This document shows positions 1 through 5,085 of a stretch of DNA of 5,085 bases, in pieces. Source of the stretch: Bryobacteraceae bacterium (GTDB lineage: Bacteria > Acidobacteriota > Terriglobia > Bryobacterales > Bryobacteraceae). The notes beneath the pieces are model-generated. The model was not told the DNA's origin. It did not search any database and was given only the letters and a program-made list of their open reading frames with translations. Made by a program: the position numbers and the translations under genes. Positions within the stretch are counted from its first letter, which is position 1, and each line of letters begins with the position of its first letter. The stretch lies in the NCBI GenBank assembly GCA_025350445.1, contig JANXXV010000056.1, positions 1 through 5,085 on the forward strand. The letters run 5' to 3'.

Positions 1-587
1 CCGGCAAGTTTCTGACGGGCAGGCCCTTCGCAAAGCAGACGTGGGCCAAGGGTTTGGATGCCAATGGTAAGCCGATTCGATTGCCCGGTATAGATCCCAG
101 TCCGGAAGGGACGTATGTGTGGCCGGGCGTGCAGGGAGCCACCAACTGGTATTCGCCGAGCTATAACCCGTTGACGAAGTATTTTTATCTGGCCGTGTGG
201 GAGAACAGAAGCGTGTACCGGAAAGGGGAACAGGAATATAGTCCGGGCAACCGCTTCATTGGTAGTGTTCCTCTGATCGATCTGCCGGAGGAGCCGGGGC
301 ATGGTGCAATCCGCGCATTGAATCCTAAGACCGGCGAGATGATTTGGGACTATCCGCTGCACACCAAGCCATGGGCAGGTGTGCTTTCGACGGCCGGCAA
401 ACTAGTTTTCGGCGGCAGCGACGAAGGCTATTTCTTCGCGCTGGATGCGGAAACTGGCAAAGAAGTCTGGCGGATGAATACCGGCGGCGCGATTCGTGCG
501 AACCCCATCGCTTACACCAGCCAGGGCAAGCAACTGATCACGATTGCGGCCGGCAGTTCCATCTTCACATTTGAACTGGGAAAATAA
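1..587 (+). CDS. PQQ-dependent quinoprotein dehydrogenase, C-terminal part (5' truncated)
   Basis: The reading frame is open from base 3 to a TAA at 585-587, giving the last 194 residues of a protein whose start lies left of the window. Seen: a GATNWYSPSYNP stretch (bases about 135-170), which matches the 'GxTNWxxPSY' segment of PQQ alcohol/methanol dehydrogenase propellers, and two tryptophan-docking-like repeats, AIRALNPKTGEMIW (306-347) and ALDAETGKEVW (438-470), typical of beta-propeller blades in this family. Known of the family: these are periplasmic eight-bladed quinoproteins of roughly 550-700 residues that oxidise alcohols, diols, sugars or aldehydes using PQQ and a metal. The protein ends just after the last blade with no CxxCH, so there is no C-terminal cytochrome c domain, as in type I enzymes; a haem domain elsewhere cannot be excluded. 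The PQQ and metal ligands and the signal peptide would lie in the missing part, so the substrate cannot be read. It lies 26 bases before E1 alpha on the same strand, so co-transcription is plausible. Confidence 0.9.
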   Translation, partial: GKFLTGRPFAKQTWAKGLDANGKPIRLPGIDPSPEGTYVWPGVQGATNWYSPSYNPLTKYFYLAVWENRSVYRKGEQEYSPGNRFIGSVPLIDLPEEPGHGAIRALNPKTGEMIWDYPLHTKPWAGVLSTAGKLVFGGSDEGYFFALDAETGKEVWRMNTGGAIRANPIAYTSQGKQLITIAAGSSIFTFELGK

Positions 588-603
588 CGCCGCGCGAACA
601 TTT

Positions 604-607
604 GGGG
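604..607 (+). promoter_or_regulatory. Ribosome binding site that decides the E1 alpha start
   Basis: A GGGG run at 604-607 sits six bases before the ATG at 614. It supports ATG 614 as the start. The in-frame TTG at 602 would use the first G of this run as part of its own start codon and has no purine-rich site before it. Confidence 0.55.
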
Positions 608-613
608 ATAAAT

Positions 614-1570
614 ATGTCACGTGATCTAGTCTTGTCTCTATACCGTAGTATGCAACGGATGCGGCAGTTTGAACTACGCATTCAGCAGACTTACCGCTCT
701 GGCGTTATGCCCGGCTTCATCCATCTTTACGTGGGAGAAGAAGCGGTGGCGGCTGGCGTTTGCGCACACCTGTCTCGGGAGGATTACGTCACCAGCACAC
801 ACCGCGGGCATGGGCATGCGCTCGCAAAGGGAGTGCCCGTGAACGAAGCCTTTGCCGAAATCTGGGGCAAGCCCACCGGCGTAAACGGAGGCCGCGGCGG
901 CAGTATGCATATTTACGATCCTTCGTGCGGGTTCCTGGGAACGAATGGAATTGTCGCCGCGGGTATTCCCATCGCCACTGGGGCTGCGATGGCCGCTTCC
1001 CTGCGTGGCGACGGACACGTTGCAGTGAGTTTCTTCGGCGATGGCGCGGTGAACAACTGCGCCTTTCATGAAGGGATCAATCTGGCGGCTGCTTTGCTGC
1101 TGCCGGTGGTGTTCGTATGCGAGAACAACCTCTATGCCACCGAGACACCGTTCCACCGTGTAACGCGCAACACGAACGTGGCTAGCCGCGCGGCGGCTTA
1201 CGGCATCCCTGGGATCGGCATTGACGGCAATGATGTTCTGGAAGTACATCGCGTTGCGGGTGAGGCGATTGCGCGGGCACGGGCCGGCGAAGGTCCAACG
1301 TTGATCGAGTGCAAGACGTACCGTCCGCTGGGCCATTTTGAGGGAGATCCCGGCACCGGATATCGGCCCAAGGAAGAGATTGCCGAGTGGAAATTGCGCG
1401 ATCCGATTGACCGTCTGGCCCGCGCCGGAATGCAGGCGGGGGTTGTGGGTGAGGCGGAGCTGAAAGACGTGGAACAGCAGGTAGAGCGCGAAATCGAAGA
1501 AGCGTATGAGTTTGCCCGAGTGAGTCCGGAGGCCAACGCCGCCACCGTATCGGACTTCGTATACGCCTAG
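614..1570 (+). CDS. ThDP-dependent dehydrogenase E1 component, alpha subunit (acetoin/pyruvate dehydrogenase type)
   Basis: A 318-residue protein, the usual length for bacterial E1 alpha. With E1 beta it forms the heterotetramer that binds thiamine diphosphate and Mg2+, attacks the substrate and hands the acyl group to the E2 lipoyl arm in the cytoplasm. Seen: HLYVGEEAVAAG (residues 37-48), the THRGHGH loop (62-68), NGGRGGSMH (91-99), LGTNGIVAAG (108-117), and the ThDP motif GDG (142-144) running about 30 residues to ENN (170-172). The late loop YRPLGHFEGDP (236-246) corresponds to the regulatory/E2-facing loop and lacks the serines phosphorylated in eukaryotic PDH. The RGHGH and GHFEGDP forms resemble acetoin dehydrogenase alpha (AcoA) more than classical PdhA; that sub-assignment is inference, and a pyruvate or other 2-oxoacid substrate remains possible. 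The start is ATG 614 rather than TTG 602 because of the GGGG site. The stop is 7 bases before E1 beta, so the two are an operon pair. Confidence 0.94.
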   Translation: MSRDLVLSLYRSMQRMRQFELRIQQTYRSGVMPGFIHLYVGEEAVAAGVCAHLSREDYVTSTHRGHGHALAKGVPVNEAFAEIWGKPTGVNGGRGGSMHIYDPSCGFLGTNGIVAAGIPIATGAAMAASLRGDGHVAVSFFGDGAVNNCAFHEGINLAAALLLPVVFVCENNLYATETPFHRVTRNTNVASRAAAYGIPGIGIDGNDVLEVHRVAGEAIARARAGEGPTLIECKTYRPLGHFEGDPGTGYRPKEEIAEWKLRDPIDRLARAGMQAGVVGEAELKDVEQQVEREIEEAYEFARVSPEANAATVSDFVYA

Positions 1571-1577
1571 AGATCAT

Positions 1578-2564
1578 ATGCCGGAACAGCGAAGTATTCA
1601 ATACGTCGAGGCGTCCGTGGAAGCCTTGCAGGAAGAGATGCGGCGCGATTCGTCCATCTTCTACATTGGGCAAGGCATCGGCCAGCGCGGCGGAAACTTC
1701 AAGCAGAGTAAAGGGCTGTGGGAAGAGTTCGGCGACCGTCGCGTGCGCGACATGCCGATCTCCGAATTGGGGCAAGTGGGCATGGGCGTGGGGGCGGCGA
1801 TGGCGGGTGCGCGGCCGGTGGTGGACATCGTATTCCTCGACATGATCATGGAAGCCATGGGGCAGATCGTCGAGCAAGCGGCGACCATCCACTACACCTC
1901 TAACGGAAAGATCAAGGTGCCGCTCGTGGTACGCGCCGCAATGGGCAGCGCACGGTGTACCGGCCCGCATCATTCGCGTTGCTTCTATTCCTGGTTCGCG
2001 CACATCCCCGGTCTGAAAGTGGTATTGCCATCGTCGGTGACCGATGTGAAGGGGCTGATGAAGACCGCTATTCGCGACGATGGTCCGGTGATCTTCATCG
2101 AACACAAGTTTTTCTATAACAAGAAGGGGCCGGTGCCCACGGGCGAATACGCTATCCCATTCGGTCAGGCGAATGTCTGCAGGAAAGGGACGGACGTTAC
2201 TATCTTGGCGATGAGCCTGATGGTGTGGCACGCAATGGAAGCGGCCGAACGTCTGGAGAAAGAAGGAATTTCGGTTGAGGTGATTGATCCCAGAACGATC
2301 GTTCCATTTGATGAGCAAACTCTGCTCGAATCGGTCAGCAAGACCGGGCGGTTCCTGATCGTGGATGAAGCGCAGCAATTCTGCGGCTTTTCCGCCGAGG
2401 CCGCCGCTATCGTTTCCTCCAAGGCTTTCGATTCACTGGACGCGCCAATCAGCAGGATGGGCGCGCTGCATACGCCTCATCCATTCAATCCGGTGCTGGA
2501 GGCTGCGATGTTGCCATCCGTGGATGCGATTGTGGCGGAAGTGCGGCGTCTGGTTGCGAGTTGA
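1578..2564 (+). CDS. ThDP-dependent dehydrogenase E1 component, beta subunit (acetoin/pyruvate dehydrogenase type)
   Basis: A 328-residue protein, normal for E1 beta (about 325-340). It completes the E1 active site at the alpha/beta interface. Seen: DMPISELGQVGMGVGAAM (residues 58-75), the counterpart of 'DTPIxExGxxGxxxGAA', with Glu63 the expected ThDP aminopyrimidine-contacting acid; LDMIMEAMGQIVEQAATIHY (87-106), matching the 'D..xxAxxQIxNxAA' helix; GPHHSRCFYSWFAHIPGLKVV (129-149), where the family usually has QHSQ; and the C-terminal transketolase domain with EVIDPRTIVPFD (234-245) and LIVDEAQ (260-266). The HHSR form, with Arg in place of the last Gln, is a small departure, but the central His132 is kept. 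The ATG at 1578 has only a weak purine stretch (AGAGA, 1569-1573) overlapping the stop of E1 alpha, which suggests translational coupling. It is followed after 3 bases by the E2 gene. Confidence 0.95.
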   Translation: MPEQRSIQYVEASVEALQEEMRRDSSIFYIGQGIGQRGGNFKQSKGLWEEFGDRRVRDMPISELGQVGMGVGAAMAGARPVVDIVFLDMIMEAMGQIVEQAATIHYTSNGKIKVPLVVRAAMGSARCTGPHHSRCFYSWFAHIPGLKVVLPSSVTDVKGLMKTAIRDDGPVIFIEHKFFYNKKGPVPTGEYAIPFGQANVCRKGTDVTILAMSLMVWHAMEAAERLEKEGISVEVIDPRTIVPFDEQTLLESVSKTGRFLIVDEAQQFCGFSAEAAAIVSSKAFDSLDAPISRMGALHTPHPFNPVLEAAMLPSVDAIVAEVRRLVAS

Positions 2565-2567
2565 GAG

Positions 2568-3665
2568 ATGATCCACGACATCGTAATGCCGCAGTTGGGA
2601 ATAACAATGACGGAAGGCTTCGTCATGCAATGGCTGAAAGCTGTTGGCGATGCAATTGAAAAGGGGGAACCGCTGTTCATTGTCCAGACCGATAAAGTGG
2701 ACATGGAGGTGGAATCGCCGGGCAAAGGGTTTGTGACGGAGCTGTTGATTGCGGAAGAAGTGACCGTGCCTGTGGGCACGGTGATCGCCCGCGTGGGTGA
2801 CTCAATGCAATCGGCCGCGGTGAAGACTTCCGTCGCAGCCGTTAGTCCGCGGGCACGGCGGGTTGCGCGGGAACTCGGGGTTGATCTGGCCGGACTGAAG
2901 GGCTCCGGTGAACACGGCCGAATCCGCGAGGTGGACGTCCGCGCCGCACTTCCAGGCAAGCCCGCGGCTCCAGCCGTCTCCGAAGATCGTAGCGCTACTG
3001 CGGCCCGGCGGCGGATTGCGGAAAGGATGGAGGAAAGTGCCCGCACGGTTCCTCATTTCAGCCTGCGCCGCGAAGTGGATGCAGGTCCGTTGACTTTGGT
3101 GCGCGCGGAATTGTTGCCGCTGGTGGAGGCGCGCGAAGGAGTGCGGCTGAGCTTCACGGACTTTCTCCTGAAGGCGCTGGCAGTGGCACTGCGCGACGTG
3201 CCGGAGATGAATGCGGCGTGGATCGGCGACCACGTGGAAGCGCGTTCGCAGGTCAATGTGGGATTCGCGGCGCAAAGCCCGACGCGGCTGCTCGTGCCCG
3301 TTGTCATGGGCGTGGATCGGCTGCCGGTTTCGCAACTGGCCAAGCGTCGCGCGGAACTGGCCGGTAAAGCGATTGACGGCAAGTTGACTCCTGATCAGAT
3401 GCGGGACGCCTCATGCACGCTCTCCAATCTCGGGGCGTTTGGCGTGGACGATTTCGACGCGATCATCAATCCGCCGGAAAGCTGCATCCTGGCGGCGGGA
3501 CGGATTGCACCGCGGCCTTACGTGATGGATGGCCAGCTCGTGGTTCGGCACACTCTCAGATTGACGTTGACGGTGGATCACCGTGTCGCCGATGGTGTGC
3601 TGGCCGCGAAGTTTTTGAACGCTGTGGCGATGGCTATCGAGCAGCCGCTGGTGTTACTCGCTTAG
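2568..3665 (+). CDS. Dihydrolipoamide acyltransferase, E2 component of a 2-oxoacid/acetoin dehydrogenase complex
   Basis: A 365-residue E2 that takes the acyl group from E1 on a swinging lipoyl arm and transfers it to CoA; it also forms the core of the complex. Seen in order: one N-terminal lipoyl domain (about 1-78; MPQLGITMTEG at 7-17, lipoyl-accepting Lys43 in TDKVDME, codon 2694-2696); a peripheral-subunit/E3-binding domain (about 92-128; SPRARRVARELGVDL then GSGEHGRI); and the catalytic acyltransferase domain (about 144-365; SNLGAFGVDDFDAIINPPES, and the active-site DHRVADG at 337-343 with His338 and Asp342). Both linkers are very short, about 13 residues, where many E2s have long Ala/Pro-rich linkers. 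The start ATG lies 3 bases after the E1 beta stop, so translation is likely coupled. The acyl group is not readable: acetyl is most likely by context, branched acyl less so. The presence of an E3-binding domain implies an E3 partner, whose gene is not in the window. Confidence 0.95.
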   Translation: MIHDIVMPQLGITMTEGFVMQWLKAVGDAIEKGEPLFIVQTDKVDMEVESPGKGFVTELLIAEEVTVPVGTVIARVGDSMQSAAVKTSVAAVSPRARRVARELGVDLAGLKGSGEHGRIREVDVRAALPGKPAAPAVSEDRSATAARRRIAERMEESARTVPHFSLRREVDAGPLTLVRAELLPLVEAREGVRLSFTDFLLKALAVALRDVPEMNAAWIGDHVEARSQVNVGFAAQSPTRLLVPVVMGVDRLPVSQLAKRRAELAGKAIDGKLTPDQMRDASCTLSNLGAFGVDDFDAIINPPESCILAAGRIAPRPYVMDGQLVVRHTLRLTLTVDHRVADGVLAAKFLNAVAMAIEQPLVLLA

Positions 3666-3711
3666 TGGCCTGCCCCGCGTAATAGTCGACAACCGGCGTG
3701 GGGCGGGCCGC
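3665..3711 (+). terminator. GC-rich stem-loop just after the E2 gene (possible terminator, no U-tract)
   Basis: Bases 3667-3679 pair with 3697-3709 over 13 positions, including two G-T wobbles, and the pairing can be extended outward to 3665/3711. The loop is about 17 bases and contains GTCGAC. Its place directly after the E2 stop codon at the end of the operon fits a terminator or 3'-end stabilising hairpin. No T-run follows, so it is not a textbook Rho-independent terminator. Confidence 0.4.
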
Positions 3712-4169
3712 CGGCGATCAGATCGAGTGCTTCATCCGGCTCTGGATCGCCAACCTCGGAATCCGAGAGAGTTTGAACAGGCCCGACCACCGGGAGGGTC
3801 GCTGGCGAGGGTCACGAGCGTTAAAATAAGCCCGACTGTCAAGACGTAGTGAATCGCTGCATTGCAAAAGGGGTTCCGGAGATTGTGGCTGGCACTCCTA
3901 CGGGGCGGACGTTTTACGTACAGTTGACGTGAAGGGGCGTTCACGGGAGAAATGTCTCAAATCGCTCCCTTTGCAAAGAGAGTTGGAGAGCAGCTTCTCC
4001 CGTAGCGACTGTGCGACCACGTCATCCGGATGCTAATCCTTTCCGCTGCGAGTGGCCTCTTACGGCTCAGAAACCAGGACTATCAACATGACACCGGATT
4101 ATCATAGTGATGCGTTGGCTTTCTGGCCGCGTTTCACTACTCCCCCCTCTGCAAGCGTCCGTTCGTCGA
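3666..4169. other. Intergenic region between convergent genes, no credible gene
   Basis: About 500 bases between the E2 stop and the stop of the oppositely oriented CBS-HEPN gene. Short open frames exist on both strands but none shows a recognisable motif, a convincing ribosome binding site or a codon pattern like the neighbours. I see no tRNA-like cloverleaf, CRISPR spacing or transposase fragment. The contents I can point to are the stem-loop at 3665-3711, a small inverted repeat around 3753-3765 (CTCGGA/TCCGAG), and the nested inverted repeat at 3943-4003. The region could hold decayed sequence, but I cannot identify an ancestor. Confidence 0.6.
3943..4003. repeat. Nested imperfect inverted repeat in the intergenic region
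   Basis: Outer arms ACGGGAGAA (3943-3951) and TTCTCCCGT (3995-4003) are perfect 9-base complements. Inside them TCTC (3955-3958) faces GAGA (3986-3989), and near the centre lies the 10-base palindrome CTTTGCAAAG (3969-3978). Together these could fold into a branched hairpin in RNA or mark a small palindromic element. The role is unknown; no promoter or T-tract is associated with it. Confidence 0.4.
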
Positions 4170-4976
4170 TTAAGTTGCACCTATTCGTTGTAGCGACCGA
4201 AGAAATCCCGCAAATTCTCTCAGGATTTCTAAATCTTCTTCTGGAATGCTGTCTGGGTCAAAATGCATCACATCATTTCTGATCGAGCGCACCCTATCGA
4301 GTAACCGAATGAACTCGCTGCGATCGATGTTTACCTGTAGTCGATTCCATCGGCTCGGCTCTTCAAGCAACCGTTTATATTCACCGAACGTAAGATCCGA
4401 TGCCGAATCAACATTTCTGTCTCCATCGGCGGTATGCTGAGCTGCACACAGCTCTCCGGGCGAGAAACGAGGAGCGATGATGCGGCGGATGTGATTTTCG
4501 ATTTCGCCGAGTAAGAGAAAGGGCTCGGCTAACTCTTGGAACTGCAAGCTGACATCGCTGGTAGTCACGATGCCGACAATCCGTTGATCGGCGGCGCGGA
4601 CGAGAACGTACTGGTGCGCTACGATGAGACTGATCACGCTGAAAAGCGACGCATCAGAGCTGATCTCGGCATGAGGTTCCATAGCTTCACGTGCAGTGTT
4701 CACCGGCCTGTTGAGAGCAAGTCGACTGCCGATGCCGACCCAACTGACGATGCCCTTCACGTCACGCTCACTTGTCATTACTGGCAATTGAGAAAAGTCG
4801 TTCGCTAGCATTAGCGTTATGACTTTACTTAGGCTTGCATCTGGAGGCACCGCCACCGGTTTCTTGTTTGCAGCAGCGAGCTTGCTGACTCGATAGGTAG
4901 GATCTGCATTCGACGCGCTTACGATATGTATTTCTGCTTGATCGGTTACTATGACAGTTTCGGCTATGTCGGCCAT
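4170..4976 (-). CDS. Two-CBS-domain protein with C-terminal HEPN-like domain
   Basis: From ATG 4976 this is 268 residues; an in-frame TTG at 5012 would add 12. Numbered from the ATG: a short N-terminal stretch (1-28), CBS domain 1 (about 30-85, with DFSQLPVM and VKGIVSW), CBS domain 2 (about 90-145, ending IVGIVTTSDV), then an all-helical domain (about 147-266) with FLLLGEIENHIRRII, LTFGEYKRLL and VRSIRNDVMHF. The last carries R233-N-x3-H238 (codons 4278-4280 and 4263-4265), the R-x4-6-H signature of HEPN RNases. Known of the families: CBS pairs bind adenosyl ligands (AMP, ATP, NAD, SAM, c-di-AMP), and HEPN domains are often RNases in toxin, defence or RNA-processing proteins. Inferred: a cytoplasmic nucleotide-sensing RNase or RNA-binding regulator; whether it cuts RNA is unknown. 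No signal peptide or membrane segment is seen. There is no good ribosome binding site before either start, and upstream sequence beyond 5013 may be an artefact. The gene is convergent with the dehydrogenase operon and probably unrelated to it. Confidence 0.85.
   Translation of the reverse strand: MADIAETVIVTDQAEIHIVSASNADPTYRVSKLAAANKKPVAVPPDASLSKVITLMLANDFSQLPVMTSERDVKGIVSWVGIGSRLALNRPVNTAREAMEPHAEISSDASLFSVISLIVAHQYVLVRAADQRIVGIVTTSDVSLQFQELAEPFLLLGEIENHIRRIIAPRFSPGELCAAQHTADGDRNVDSASDLTFGEYKRLLEEPSRWNRLQVNIDRSEFIRLLDRVRSIRNDVMHFDPDSIPEEDLEILREFAGFLRSLQRIGAT
4822..4893 (+). repeat. Left arm of a 72-base perfect inverted repeat (inside the CBS-HEPN gene)
   Basis: This stretch is the exact reverse complement of 5014-5085. 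It lies within the coding sequence for the first half of CBS domain 1 (from RVSKLAAANK to ASLSK on the - strand). Because it keeps an intact, family-like protein sequence in its context, this arm is probably the original copy. Confidence 0.95.
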
Positions 4977-5013
4977 CACACCGTTAGGCGGTCCGGCGGT
5001 TGCAGTTGTCAAT

Positions 5014-5085
5014 TCGAGTCAGCAAGCTCGCTGCTGCAAACAAGAAACCGGTGGCGGTGCCTCCAGATGCAAGCCTAAGTAAAGT
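5014..5085 (-). repeat. Right arm of the 72-base perfect inverted repeat, running to the window end
   Basis: Reverse complement of 4822-4893 with no mismatch over all 72 bases, ending exactly where the window ends, so the true repeat may be longer. The spacer between arms is 120 bases (4894-5013) and holds the start of the CBS-HEPN gene. On the + strand the arm repeats, in frame, the same CBS fragment, but that frame is blocked by a TAG at 4985-4987 and has no ribosome binding site. A fold-back chimera at a contig end is the simplest cause; a genuine inverted duplication is the alternative. Confidence 0.95.

Noticed and set aside
674..1336. 220-codon - strand open frame opposite E1 alpha
   Set aside because: Another antisense shadow with no motif, lying fully within the E1 alpha gene.
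1182..2378. Long (398-codon) open frame on the - strand opposite E1 alpha and E1 beta
   Set aside because: It is antisense to two strongly conserved genes, shows His/Arg/Pro-rich shadow composition and has no recognisable domain; GC-rich codon bias on the + strand explains the lack of stops.
3732..3944. 70-codon - strand open frame in the intergenic region with a hydrophobic stretch (VLTVGLILTLVTLA)
   Set aside because: No ribosome binding site or recognised family; the hydrophobic run is short and flanked by Arg/Pro-rich low-information sequence. It could be a decayed remnant, but I cannot support a gene.
4080..4169. Possible terminator downstream of the CBS-HEPN gene
   Set aside because: Only weak short pairings (for example GGC/GCC near 4118-4130) and no T-run in the - strand direction.
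4052..4282. 76-codon + strand open frame overlapping the 3' end of the CBS-HEPN gene
   Set aside because: No motif, and its second half is antisense to the conserved HEPN motif region.
5007..5012. TTGACA on the - strand, resembling a -35 box before the CBS-HEPN gene
   Set aside because: No reasonable -10 hexamer occurs at 16-18 bases downstream, and the sequence next to it may be chimeric.
4988..5085. + strand open frame repeating part of CBS domain 1 and running off the window end (possible divergent paralogue)
   Set aside because: The coding match follows automatically from the inverted repeat; there is a stop just upstream, only TTG starts and no ribosome binding site, so a second gene is not supported.

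Overview
The window reads as a piece of a moderately GC-rich soil-type bacterium. The mix of a large PQQ-type quinoprotein, a 2-oxoacid/acetoin dehydrogenase gene set and a CBS-HEPN protein would fit Acidobacteriota, but this is an impression from protein style; there is no rRNA or other taxonomic marker. Both ends cut genes or repeats, and the right end looks like a contig end.

Left part (1-3665, all + strand): the C-terminal end of a PQQ-dependent quinoprotein dehydrogenase, then after 26 bases a tightly packed three-gene set: E1 alpha (ThDP-binding), E1 beta and a lipoyl-bearing E2 acyltransferase. The gaps between these three genes are 7 and 3 bases, so they are almost certainly co-transcribed and translationally coupled. 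Together they make the E1 and E2 parts of a 2-oxoacid or acetoin dehydrogenase complex, which decarboxylates or cleaves the substrate on ThDP, passes the acyl group to lipoyl-lysine and then to CoA. The E1 alpha sequence leans towards the acetoin dehydrogenase branch. No E3 (dihydrolipoamide dehydrogenase) gene is in view and must be supplied from elsewhere. A quinoprotein alcohol dehydrogenase directly upstream suggests a possible diol or alcohol to acetoin or aldehyde to acetyl-CoA route, which is inference only.

Middle (3666-4169): about 500 bases between convergent genes with no credible gene. It holds a strong GC-rich stem-loop right after the E2 stop and a nested imperfect inverted repeat near 3943-4003.

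Right part (4170-5085, - strand gene): a two-CBS-domain protein with a C-terminal HEPN-like domain carrying an intact R-x4-H motif, which suggests a nucleotide-sensing RNase or RNA-binding regulator. It is the most biologically interesting item here. The last 72 bases of the window are a perfect inverted copy of an internal stretch of this same gene, separated from it by 120 bases. This is most simply a fold-back assembly or amplification chimera at a contig end, and it makes the upstream context and start of the CBS-HEPN gene uncertain.
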